A DNA stretch of 64,000 bases from NCBI GenBank assembly GCA_017516865.1, contig JAFXAU010000003.1, forward strand, positions 75,909-139,908, in the 5' to 3' direction. Under the pieces are notes generated by a model, which had not been told where the DNA came from, made no database searches, and saw only the letters and a list, made by a program, of their open reading frames with translations. This DNA is from Bacteroidales bacterium (lineage in GTDB: Bacteria; Bacteroidota; Bacteroidia; Bacteroidales; UBA1715). A program made the position numbers and the translations under genes. Shown here one piece after another: positions 18,380 to 26,278 of the stretch (its first letter is position 1; every line of letters begins with the position of its first letter).

Positions 18380-19140
18380 CAACTAACGAGCAACGAACCA
18401 TAACATGCGCCATTATCGAAGACGAACCATTGGAACTTCATCTGATGGAAGAATATGTCAAACGGACTCCATTCCTGCAACTGACACAATCCTACCTCGA
18501 TTCCGAATTATTTTTGTTGGACATTCAAAAAGGCAATGCTCCCGATTTACTGTTTTCAGATATTCAAATGCCACAAATCAATGGAATTGAACTAAGCAAA
18601 CTTCTTCCCGAAAATACGAAAGTAGTTTTCACCACAGCTTACAGCCAATACGCAATAGAAGGATTTAAAGTAAATGCCCTTGATTATTTACTGAAACCTA
18701 TCAGCTATGACGATTTCCTTGTCGCAGCAGAAAAGATACTTCTATGGTTCAAAAAAGAAGACAAACTTCAACAAGCCGACAATCTCATCAAAAAGCACGA
18801 GCAACGACCGTCATTACAAATAAAAACAGGCAGGCAGACAGAATTAATTCCATTTGACGAAATCGTAAGAATTGAAGGGTTAAAAGATTACATAAGAATA
18901 TTCAGAAAAGACGGTAGCAAGTCCATTTCGTTAATGAGAATGAAAAATATTTTACAACTTTTACCTGAAAACGACTTTAAACGCATACACAAATCGCATA
19001 TCATAAATATTTCCGCCATAACAGCGTGCGGTTCAAATTACGTTATTGTGAACGGAAAACAAATACCTGTCTCGAACCAATATAGGAAAGACATCAAGGA
19101 GAAATGGCTATTGTATTTGGACACAATAAAAAAAATATAA
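18376..19140 (+). CDS. LytTR-family response regulator
   Basis: 254 residues. The receiver domain has phosphoacceptor Asp62 (FSDIQMP) with acidic EDEP near the N-terminus, Thr in FTTAYS, and Lys in LLKPIS. The LytTR DNA-binding domain covers about 150-250 (LIPFDEIVRIEGLKDYIRI). It is partner of the preceding kinase through an ATGA overlap. LytTR proteins bind paired short repeats upstream of target genes; the gap at 10653-11065 is the obvious place to look. A terminator hairpin lies 80 bases downstream. Confidence 0.94.
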   Translation: MTTNEQRTITCAIIEDEPLELHLMEEYVKRTPFLQLTQSYLDSELFLLDIQKGNAPDLLFSDIQMPQINGIELSKLLPENTKVVFTTAYSQYAIEGFKVNALDYLLKPISYDDFLVAAEKILLWFKKEDKLQQADNLIKKHEQRPSLQIKTGRQTELIPFDEIVRIEGLKDYIRIFRKDGSKSISLMRMKNILQLLPENDFKRIHKSHIINISAITACGSNYVIVNGKQIPVSNQYRKDIKEKWLLYLDTIKKI

Positions 19141-19221
19141 GTAACGTACTTACCAACGTATTCTTTATATTAAAAACAAATAGTTAAAGAGATAAATCTA
19201 TATTATGATTAGTTGGTAAAA

Positions 19222-19256
19222 AAAAGGAGATTCTCGCCATGCAAAAATCTCCTTTT
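19222..19256. terminator. Bidirectional terminator between lytTR gene and prs
   Basis: A 10-bp perfect stem (19222-19231 AAAAGGAGAT with 19247-19256 ATCTCCTTTT) around a 15-base loop. On the minus strand it ends with a T run (complement of 19218-19225), serving prs. On the plus strand it also ends in TTTT, serving the cluster operon. Confidence 0.85.
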
Positions 19257-19274
19257 AAAATTGAGTTAGAATTT

Positions 19275-20213
19275 TTATACCAAGAATGCCGAACTCATAG
19301 ATTCGTTTTTGAATATTTTCTTGATTGAATTTGCGAAATATTGTGCACACGACAATACTGTGATTTTGCTCGGCATTGAATCGTGAGGGATTGTGTCGGT
19401 TACGAGCAATTCCTGAATTGCACTTTTTTCGATTCTGTCGAATGCTGGTCCTGAACATACAGCATGCGTACTCAATGCTCTTACTGTTGTTGCTCCGTTA
19501 TCCATACAAAGATTTGCAGCCATCGTGATAGTTCCAGCAGTGTCAATCATATCGTCGACAATGATTACGTTTTTACCTTGCACATCACCAATAATCTGCA
19601 TTGAATCAACCACATTGGCTTTTGTACGTTCTTTGTGACAAATTGCAATGTCAGCGTTCAACATACGTGCGTATGCTTTTGCACGTTTGGTACCACCCAT
19701 GTCGGGAGCAACGATGCACAAATCTTGGATGTGCATATTTTCAATATATGGAATGAAAATCGAAGATCCGAACAGATGGTCTACAGGAATATCGAAGAAA
19801 CCTTGAATCTGACCAGCATGTAAGTCCATTGTAACAACTCGGTCTACACCACTGGTCTGCAACAAATTAGCCATCAATTTTGCACCAATTGAAATACGAG
19901 ATTTTTCTTTTCTGTCCTGACGAGCAAAGCCGAAATATGGGATTACAGCCGTCACATGTGCAGCCGATGCTCTTTTTGCCGCATCAATCAACAACAACAA
20001 TTCCATCAAATTGTCGGTCGGTGCAAATGTAGACTGAACGATGTAAACTTCCTTGCCTTGTACCGGCTCGTCAAATCGAGGTTCAAACTCTCCGTCACTG
20101 AAACGCGTCACCGCCGAAGCTCCCATTTCAACGCCGTAATATTTGACAATTTTCTCCGTCAGGTAGCGTGTCGCCTCGCCTGAAAAGATTTTGATTTCTT
20201 GATTTTCTGGCAT
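19275..20213 (-). CDS. prs: Ribose-phosphate pyrophosphokinase (PRPP synthetase)
   Basis: A 312-residue class I enzyme making PRPP from ribose-5-phosphate and ATP for purine, pyrimidine, His, Trp and NAD synthesis. Recognisable are the N-terminal FSGEAT, the ATP-binding YFGFARQDRK, the divalent-cation site DLHAGQIQGFF and the PRPP motif VIVDDMIDTAGT. Length and all motifs are normal. It is monocistronic, with a good promoter (20240-20269) and its own terminator. Confidence 0.97.
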   Translation of the reverse strand: MPENQEIKIFSGEATRYLTEKIVKYYGVEMGASAVTRFSDGEFEPRFDEPVQGKEVYIVQSTFAPTDNLMELLLLIDAAKRASAAHVTAVIPYFGFARQDRKEKSRISIGAKLMANLLQTSGVDRVVTMDLHAGQIQGFFDIPVDHLFGSSIFIPYIENMHIQDLCIVAPDMGGTKRAKAYARMLNADIAICHKERTKANVVDSMQIIGDVQGKNVIIVDDMIDTAGTITMAANLCMDNGATTVRALSTHAVCSGPAFDRIEKSAIQELLVTDTIPHDSMPSKITVLSCAQYFANSIKKIFKNESMSSAFLV

Positions 20214-20239
20214 AGTATAAATCCTTTTTTTTGACAGAG

Positions 20240-20269
20240 CAAAACTACTATTTTTTCCATTTTTCCAAA
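20240..20269 (-). promoter_or_regulatory. Promoter of prs
   Basis: On the minus strand, -33 box TTTG (20266-20269) and -7 box TAGTTTTG (20240-20247) are separated by 18 bases, a good match to the Bacteroidota sigma-ABfr consensus. The ATG is 26 bases downstream. Confidence 0.75.
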
Positions 20270-20361
20270 GGAATTTTCAAATTCAATAATGCCGTCTTTT
20301 TAACAACGACCTGTTAATATCTTTTTTGTTTGAAGATATTTTCATAGCACTCAAATATTTC

Positions 20362-20369
20362 TACTTTTG
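20362..20369 (+). promoter_or_regulatory. Putative -7 element for the 20393-20956 gene
   Basis: TACTTTTG matches TAnnTTTG, 23 bases before the ATG. The -33 region holds TTTTC rather than TTTG. Confidence 0.5.
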
Positions 20370-20392
20370 CAAAGTTTAAATAAACCGAAAAC

Positions 20393-20956
20393 ATGAAACG
20401 ATTTATAACTATACTACTCTGTTTTTCAAATTTTTACGCATTTTCACAAAAAACGACATTGCAATTTGAAGGACGCGCCTATCAAGGCGTTGATTTCACG
20501 TTCACGACATACGTTTCGTACGGAGACGACCGTCTATTCCCAGACAAAGACATTCGCATTATCATTGCAAAAAAAGATGAGGCCGGTCTTATTTCCCTGT
20601 CCGTTGATTTACCAGCCGACAAGGATTTGTGCGATTATTTTCACAAATGTGGCATTTCGGGCGACATTACAATAGAATTGGCAGACGGTGATACCATTGT
20701 CTGCAAAGATTTGGGCAACGGCGACTTTATTGACGGAATTGCCTCGGCTGTTTATCGCCTAACACCTCAAAACATGGAACAACTACGAAAAGCGAACATA
20801 GAAATAATTCGTTTTTATATGCGAACGTTCAACACCAAAGGCAACTACATCGCTGCTAATTTTCATCACACAATGAGTTCCACTCCCGATGAATTTACCC
20901 GTAAAAAAGAACGAGTAACCATAACAAAAGTTCACAAATTGGTAAAAAAACTTTAA
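20393..20956 (+). CDS. Secreted protein of unknown function
   Basis: 187 residues with an N-terminal signal peptide (MKRFITILLCFSNFYAFSQ, cleavage near residue 19). The mature domain looks mainly beta, with two Cys (CDYFHKCG) and a basic tail. I do not recognise a family. The gene has its own promoter element and converges on miaA with no intervening bases: its stop ends at 20956 and the miaA stop begins at 20957. It is probably periplasmic. Confidence 0.7.
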   Translation: MKRFITILLCFSNFYAFSQKTTLQFEGRAYQGVDFTFTTYVSYGDDRLFPDKDIRIIIAKKDEAGLISLSVDLPADKDLCDYFHKCGISGDITIELADGDTIVCKDLGNGDFIDGIASAVYRLTPQNMEQLRKANIEIIRFYMRTFNTKGNYIAANFHHTMSSTPDEFTRKKERVTITKVHKLVKKL

Positions 20957-20986
20957 TTACGCATTGAGCATTACGCATTGAGCATT
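20957..20986. repeat. Heptad repeat forming the 3' end of miaA
   Basis: Read on the minus strand this is two copies of the 14-mer AATGCTCAATGCGT, i.e. four alternating heptads, plus AA. It encodes the last nine miaA codons and completes the TAA stop. Confidence 0.85.
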
Positions 20987-21922
20987 GGAAATTATTTCTT
21001 CCACTGCCTGTTTTCTTTCATCCATCGGTAATTCACCGTCAATCCAATGAATATTGATTCCTCTTCGCTCCATGCCTCTGAACCATGTCATCTGTCGTTT
21101 TGCAAACTGAAAAATTGCAGTTAAAAGTTGTTCTTCCATCTCGTTACGAGTAATTTTTCCCGTCACATACAATGTAAGGTATTTGTACTCCAATCCATAA
21201 TAAATCAGCGTCTCGGCTGGAACGCCCTTTGCGAGAAGCGCTTCCACCTCGTCTGTCATTCCCGAAGCAAGTCTTTCCTTGAAACGCCGTTCTATACGTT
21301 CACGACGGACTTCGCGACTTACAGAGACCCCAATTGTTAAAGGAGCATACAAGCATGCAGATTGTTTGCACTCCATAGGATGTAAGCGTTCGTATCGTGC
21401 AATTTCGAGTGCTCGAACAAGACGTTTTTTAGTATCTAAATCGGTTGTATTATGAAGAGTTTTATAGGTTTTTAATTCTTCTGTCAAATCTTCAAAACTT
21501 CTTGATTCACAAGACTTTCTAAATTCCAAATCTTCGGGTACGGGATGCATGTTGTAATTTTTTATAATTGACTCAACGTACATTCCTGTTCCACCGCAGA
21601 CCAATGGCTGTTTTCCACGGTCTACAATGTCTTTGTAGGATTGTTGGAAAGCCTCGAAAAATTTAAAAAGATTGAATTTTTCGCCAGCATCGACAATGTC
21701 CATCAAATGATACGGGATTTTTTGTCCATTCACAATATAATCATCATAATCCTTCCCCGTTCCTAAATTCATATCGCGATAGACTTGTCGAGAATCAGCA
21801 CAGATTACTTCTGCATTTATATCCGCCGCCACTAACGCCGCAAGTCGCGTTTTCCCCGTCGCAGTTGGACCGATAATTATTGGCAATATGTTTTTTCCCA
21901 TTTTATTGACCATAACCATCAT
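20957..21922 (-). CDS. miaA: tRNA dimethylallyltransferase with repeat-encoded C-terminus
   Basis: A 321-residue enzyme adding a dimethylallyl group to N6 of A37 in tRNAs reading U-starting codons. Visible are the P-loop GPTATGKT, the DSRQVYRDMN motif, GGTGMYV, and the RQMTWFRG substrate motif. The ATG at 21922 abuts the recR stop; nearby ATGs at 21919, 21913 and 21901 are possible, the last giving the commonest N-terminus (MGKNILP). The final nine residues (NAQCVMLNA) are encoded by an intergenic heptad repeat and are unlikely to be functional. It is the last gene of the operon starting at 30472. Confidence 0.96.
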   Translation of the reverse strand: MMVMVNKMGKNILPIIIGPTATGKTRLAALVAADINAEVICADSRQVYRDMNLGTGKDYDDYIVNGQKIPYHLMDIVDAGEKFNLFKFFEAFQQSYKDIVDRGKQPLVCGGTGMYVESIIKNYNMHPVPEDLEFRKSCESRSFEDLTEELKTYKTLHNTTDLDTKKRLVRALEIARYERLHPMECKQSACLYAPLTIGVSVSREVRRERIERRFKERLASGMTDEVEALLAKGVPAETLIYYGLEYKYLTLYVTGKITRNEMEEQLLTAIFQFAKRQMTWFRGMERRGINIHWIDGELPMDERKQAVEEIISNAQCVMLNA

Positions 21923-22546
21923 TTAAAAACTTACCGTATAAGCCACTCTGTCCTTCAAAGAACGGGCAAGTGTGGCTTCGTCGGTGTATTCCAATTCATC
22001 TCCTACGGAAACGCCACGGGCAAGCATACTGACTTTCACCATCGGATAATTCTGTAATTTCTTAAACAGATAAAAACTCGTTGTTTCGCCTTCGGTCGTG
22101 ACAGGCAATGCAAAAATAACTTCCTTCACCTCGCCTTCCGCAATTCTTTCGATAAAGGAATTAATATTCAAATCCATAGGCGAAACCCCGTCAATCGGCG
22201 ATATAACACCACCAAGCACGTGGTACAAGCCTCGGTACTGATTAGTGCGTTCTATCAAAAGAACATCTTTTACATTTTCGACAACGCACACAGTTGACTG
22301 GTCACGAGTAGGATTACTACAAATTTCGCACATTTCCGTATCGGAAATCGTGTGACATTTTTTACAGAAATGTATTTCCGTTTTCAAACGAAGAATTGAA
22401 TCGCTCAAATTCCGGGCATATTCCTCGTTTTGCTTCAATATATGCAATGCAAGCCGAAGAGCATTTTTCTTACCGATGCCAGGCAGTTTGCTGATTTCGT
22501 TTACAGCAAGTTCAAGATTTTTCGACGGCAGTTGGAGTTCATTCAT
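21923..22546 (-). CDS. recR: Recombination mediator RecR
   Basis: 207 residues from the ATG at 22546 ([12 protein letters not shown]). An upstream in-frame start at 22576 would lie wholly inside the SET gene. The order is HhH motif ([15 protein letters not shown]), four-Cys zinc finger (CKKCH...CEIC) and Toprim domain ([14 protein letters not shown] to LPVTTEGE). With RecF/RecO it loads RecA on gapped DNA. It overlaps the SET gene by 8 bases and directly precedes miaA. Confidence 0.96.
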   Translation of the reverse strand: MNELQLPSKNLELAVNEISKLPGIGKKNALRLALHILKQNEEYARNLSDSILRLKTEIHFCKKCHTISDTEMCEICSNPTRDQSTVCVVENVKDVLLIERTNQYRGLYHVLGGVISPIDGVSPMDLNINSFIERIAEGEVKEVIFALPVTTEGETTSFYLFKKLQNYPMVKVSMLARGVSVGDELEYTDEATLARSLKDRVAYTVSF

Positions 22547-23045
22547 GTTCTTCAATTTGTAAATAAGATGCTGCAAGTCCTTTGGTGAACAACTCCATTT
22601 TGTCTTTCAGAGGCAAATCGTTGAAACCTGTTATAACTCCTCGACAATTCGAAGAATGACAAAGACATTTTTTATTATGTAAATCTTCTGTCACCGTCGA
22701 TTCTGTCGTGGCATAATCAAATGTCACCTCCTCGCCTTTTTTAATAGGTTTTATTGTCATTAGAACAATCTGGGCGATATTGTTTTTTTCGTCATATTCT
22801 GCCACAATTTGAGCATTTGGCGAACATGAATGGTTTGTATAAGCTCCGAAATCACCCGGTTCTACATGTTTATCTGCCGAAACTTGAATAGAAGTGCGTG
22901 TCCGTTTATCGGTCGCTTCGCCTTGAAACATAAAAAGCACTGTATTTTCGTCTATATCATTTTGAGCGACAAGCGCTTTCTCTCCTTTTATATATATGCT
23001 GTCTGCAACACAGACATCTACATTTTTAATCAAATATGTTCCCAT
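22539..23045 (-). CDS. SET-domain lysine methyltransferase-like protein
   Basis: 168 residues from the ATG at 23045 (a TTG at 23051 is possible). It shows the SET hallmarks NHSCSPNA (SAM and pseudoknot motif) and [11 protein letters not shown] (catalytic Tyr region). A post-SET-like zinc cluster follows, with [10 protein letters not shown] supplying three Cys. SET enzymes methylate protein lysines and are mainly eukaryotic, with scattered bacterial examples. The target is unknown. It sits 6 bases behind the PorP/SprF gene and overlaps recR, inside one operon. The canonical core is short but complete. Confidence 0.88.
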   Translation of the reverse strand: MGTYLIKNVDVCVADSIYIKGEKALVAQNDIDENTVLFMFQGEATDKRTRTSIQVSADKHVEPGDFGAYTNHSCSPNAQIVAEYDEKNNIAQIVLMTIKPIKKGEEVTFDYATTESTVTEDLHNKKCLCHSSNCRGVITGFNDLPLKDKMELFTKGLAASYLQIEEHE

Positions 23046-23051
23046 AATCAA

Positions 23052-23978
23052 TTAGTTAAACAATCTGGTACTTTGATAGAATCCAGTCTGATGCGGGTCT
23101 CTCTTTTGCCGCCATGACAAGAAAATCTCGTGACTGCCATAGGTGTATTTTCTATTTTTACCAACATTGCAGTCGTAAGAATATCCGATATAAATTCGTT
23201 CTTTCAAAATAACGCCGATAAGACCGACAACTGATTCATTTGCACGATACGAAGCACCAACCCAGAATTTGTTGTTAAAATACACATTGGTATTGCCTTC
23301 CAACTGAGTTTTTGCACTACCATACTTAACCAACAACGACGGCACGAACGACACTCGTTCGCCTTCGTTTATCGTGTATTTCACATATCCAAAAATATGG
23401 CGAGGCAATTTTTCTACCGATGCATTTTTCAAATTGCTGGCAATATGCGTAACCGAAGCCCCTGCAACGAGTTGTTTTACGGCAAGATTCAACCCCACGT
23501 TGATTGTCGGAATAATAAAATTGCTATTGGCATCATAACCTTCGGGGTCTTTCTGCACTTGGTCCTGATAGATAAATTCAGAAATGTCTACATATCGGTC
23601 GATGATTCCTCCAGCAAAACCTGCCGTCAGACGAACATTTTCAGCCAGATTAACACCATAAGAATAATTCAGCGTAGCAGTAACAACGTTTTCAAATCCA
23701 AGTTTATCGTTTACAACATGAAGTCCTAAGCCGCCAATGTGCTTTGTCGCACCGTCAATGCTCAATGTTTCGAACAACGGAGAACCGTCAAAGCCAAGCC
23801 ACTGCTTACGTGCGAGCAAGAATGCACGGAACGTCTCGCCTTCGCCCGTAAACGCAGGATTGTAACTTATTTCGTCAAACATATAATTGCTGACATCAAT
23901 ATCGTTTTGCGCCTGAATGTGTCCTGCACTCACCACGACGAACAAAACACTTATAATATATCGTAATTGTCTTTTCAT
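23052..23978 (-). CDS. PorP/SprF family type IX secretion outer-membrane protein
   Basis: 308 residues: a signal peptide (cleavage near AQNDID at residue 24), then a predicted beta barrel. The start of the mature protein, YMFDEISYNPAFTGE, is the PorP/SprF hallmark, and the C-terminus is GSHEIFLSW. SprF-like proteins are needed to secrete and hold partner proteins with type B C-terminal domains. The partner is very probably the PKD protein two genes upstream. It follows the OmpA gene after 1 base. Confidence 0.92.
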   Translation of the reverse strand: MKRQLRYIISVLFVVVSAGHIQAQNDIDVSNYMFDEISYNPAFTGEGETFRAFLLARKQWLGFDGSPLFETLSIDGATKHIGGLGLHVVNDKLGFENVVTATLNYSYGVNLAENVRLTAGFAGGIIDRYVDISEFIYQDQVQKDPEGYDANSNFIIPTINVGLNLAVKQLVAGASVTHIASNLKNASVEKLPRHIFGYVKYTINEGERVSFVPSLLVKYGSAKTQLEGNTNVYFNNKFWVGASYRANESVVGLIGVILKERIYIGYSYDCNVGKNRKYTYGSHEIFLSWRQKRDPHQTGFYQSTRLFN

Positions 23979-23979
23979 A

Positions 23980-26268
23980 TTATTTACATTCAGATTTTTG
24001 TAATTTACGTAACGCTTCGTTTATCGAGATTCTGTTGCCGTTTTCGTATGCGACGACAAAAGAATTATATCCTAACTCATCAATTTTTTCTTTCTGTTTA
24101 TTAGCTTCTTCAAATGATTTGAAAGAGCCGACAGTGTATCGATACAAACCGTCAGATTCTTTCGCACAATAAGTTGGAAGATTTGTTTTCCCAAGTTTTT
24201 CGAACATTTTGTTGTTCTTTGCCTTGGTCGCTCCCACTTGCAATCTGAAACAGATTCCCTGCTGACGCGGAGCTTGTTTTCCTTCGCTTTCGAGACGTTG
24301 AATGGTATTTTCGTGGTCTTCGTTCTTTTTGTTCAACTGCAATTCTTCGAAATTCACGATAGAGAATGTCGTTCTACGGTTTGCCTGATGCTGATCTTCG
24401 GATTTTGCATTTTTATATATCGGACTTGTTTCGCCCCATCCCTTCCACTTAAGTCGTTCATTTTTAATTCCTTGCGAATTCAAATAATCAACTACCGATT
24501 TTGCTCTATTGTTCGACAATATTATATTGTATGCGTCCGAAGCGCGTTCGTCGGTGTGCGAATTAATTTGAATGCAAATGTCTGGATTGTTGTTCAAAAT
24601 AGCAACAAGTTTGTTCAACTCCTCAACCGAAGCAGGGCGCAGTTCATATTTATCCAAATCGTAATAAATATCGCGGATTTCGTATTCTTTGTCTTTTTCA
24701 ATCTTTTGCAACACGAAATTCATATCGAAACCATGTGCAGAATCGATTGATGCACTTTGCGTTACACCTTCGGTATTGATAAGTTTTCCGTCAGGATTCA
24801 AATAACCAGTCATGTAGACAAAAATTTTATATTGCATATCGGCCTGCATTGCTTGGAAATAATACCTTCCGTCTTTATCGGTCAACAATGTATCGACCTG
24901 CTCCGTCGTCGTATTCTTTACCACGACAAGTGCATTTTGAATCGGCAGCGAGTCTACGGCACTCACCACTCTACCTGATGTTTCAAGATTTACCTCTTTC
25001 AACGAAAACATATAAATATCGTCATTTCCAACTCCGCCAATTCTGTTTGAGGTGAACAATCCGCTTGTCTCCGAAAGATACAGCAATCCAAAATCATCGG
25101 CACTTGAGTTAAACGGAGGACGAAGATTTATTGGTTCGCCAAAAGAATTGCCATTTTTCGCCACATAAAACAGATCAAGACCGCCGTAGCCTGGATGACC
25201 ATTCGAAGAAAAATAGATTCCGTTATTGTCGGCAACAAACGGGAACATTTCGTTATCTGGAGTATTTACGGTACTGCCAAGATTAACAGGAGCCTGCCAT
25301 TTATCATCAGCATTCGGGTCGCGCTTGCACATCCATATATCCGTACCGCCATAGCCAGCCGGATTATTCGATGCGAAATACAATGTATTGCCGTCGGGAC
25401 TGATGGACGGATGCCCAGAACTATATGCCGTCGTATAATATTGAAAACGTGTCGGTGTACCCCACGTTTGTTTGTCATTGTTGAATTTCGACATAAAAAT
25501 GTTACAATTTTTATCTGCTCCACTCAAACCGTTACATTGCATGAAATATGCCGTATTTGTTCTAGAATCCAATGTAAACGAGCCATCGTTGTATGTTGAA
25601 TTGATTCCTCCCTGTAATTTTTCTACTGGCGCCCAGCCATTCTGCGATTCATTATAAATAGTCTGGTACAAATCTTCGAAACCATCTCCCGTGTACGTAT
25701 AGATAATGCTGTCTTTACTAAACCTCGAAGAACTGAATACAATAGTATTACGGCAGCGAGCTGGTGCGAAATCGCCGTATCGAGTATTTATTGCCTGAAC
25801 ATTTTGAACTTCGTACGTTGATTCAAATGTTTGTGCCGTATCAATAAAATCGCAGGCTTTAAGACGATTTTTCGTGATTTTATCATCCGATTTCATATTA
25901 AGCTGCTTTTCGTACATCTCGCGTGCAAGCGAATAATCGCCTATCATCATAAGCATGTCGCCGTAATTTCTGTACATCGTCTTGCTTGTATCCTGATAAT
26001 TGAGCGAGATTGCCTGCCTATAGAAAGGAATTGCACGGTCATAAATATTTGCCTGATAATAACATTCGGCAATTTTGTAGCTCGCATACGCGGCCGTATT
26101 GTTATCGCCCGAGCTCCGAGCAGCATCCAATGCTTTTGAATAATACTCCCGAGCTATTGAATATGTTTTTTCCTTATATGCCTCATCGCCGTGACGAATA
26201 TCTTTTGACTGGCCCAAAGACAACAAAGAAATAAAACAAAATGCTATATATAAAACTGTCTTTTTCAT
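23980..26268 (-). CDS. OmpA-family protein with TPR, PD40 propeller, OmpA and SPOR domains
   Basis: 762 residues. In order: signal peptide, TPR helices (about 25-150), a beta-propeller of WD40-like PD40 repeats (about 180-430, e.g. SGHPSISPDGNTLYFAS), a carboxypeptidase-regulatory-like domain (about 430-520), an OmpA peptidoglycan-binding domain (about 535-645, with INSHTDERA and NNRAKSVVDYL), and a C-terminal SPOR domain (about 680-760). This resembles PorE-type periplasmic proteins tying the type IX system to peptidoglycan; the added SPOR domain gives a second peptidoglycan contact. It lies between the PKD and PorP/SprF genes, with gaps of 10 and 1 bases. Confidence 0.92.
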   Translation of the reverse strand: MKKTVLYIAFCFISLLSLGQSKDIRHGDEAYKEKTYSIAREYYSKALDAARSSGDNNTAAYASYKIAECYYQANIYDRAIPFYRQAISLNYQDTSKTMYRNYGDMLMMIGDYSLAREMYEKQLNMKSDDKITKNRLKACDFIDTAQTFESTYEVQNVQAINTRYGDFAPARCRNTIVFSSSRFSKDSIIYTYTGDGFEDLYQTIYNESQNGWAPVEKLQGGINSTYNDGSFTLDSRTNTAYFMQCNGLSGADKNCNIFMSKFNNDKQTWGTPTRFQYYTTAYSSGHPSISPDGNTLYFASNNPAGYGGTDIWMCKRDPNADDKWQAPVNLGSTVNTPDNEMFPFVADNNGIYFSSNGHPGYGGLDLFYVAKNGNSFGEPINLRPPFNSSADDFGLLYLSETSGLFTSNRIGGVGNDDIYMFSLKEVNLETSGRVVSAVDSLPIQNALVVVKNTTTEQVDTLLTDKDGRYYFQAMQADMQYKIFVYMTGYLNPDGKLINTEGVTQSASIDSAHGFDMNFVLQKIEKDKEYEIRDIYYDLDKYELRPASVEELNKLVAILNNNPDICIQINSHTDERASDAYNIILSNNRAKSVVDYLNSQGIKNERLKWKGWGETSPIYKNAKSEDQHQANRRTTFSIVNFEELQLNKKNEDHENTIQRLESEGKQAPRQQGICFRLQVGATKAKNNKMFEKLGKTNLPTYCAKESDGLYRYTVGSFKSFEEANKQKEKIDELGYNSFVVAYENGNRISINEALRKLQKSECK

Positions 26269-26278
26269 ATTTCAAATA

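Noticed and set aside
11066..19140. A carotenoid biosynthesis cluster because of the CrtI-like gene
   Set aside because: No phytoene synthase, GGPP synthase or cyclase is present, and the other genes are acyl-chain enzymes.
20957..20986. A frameshift or sequencing fault at the miaA 3' end
   Set aside because: The repeat-coded tail is in frame, ends in a clean stop, and similar repeats occur elsewhere in the window.
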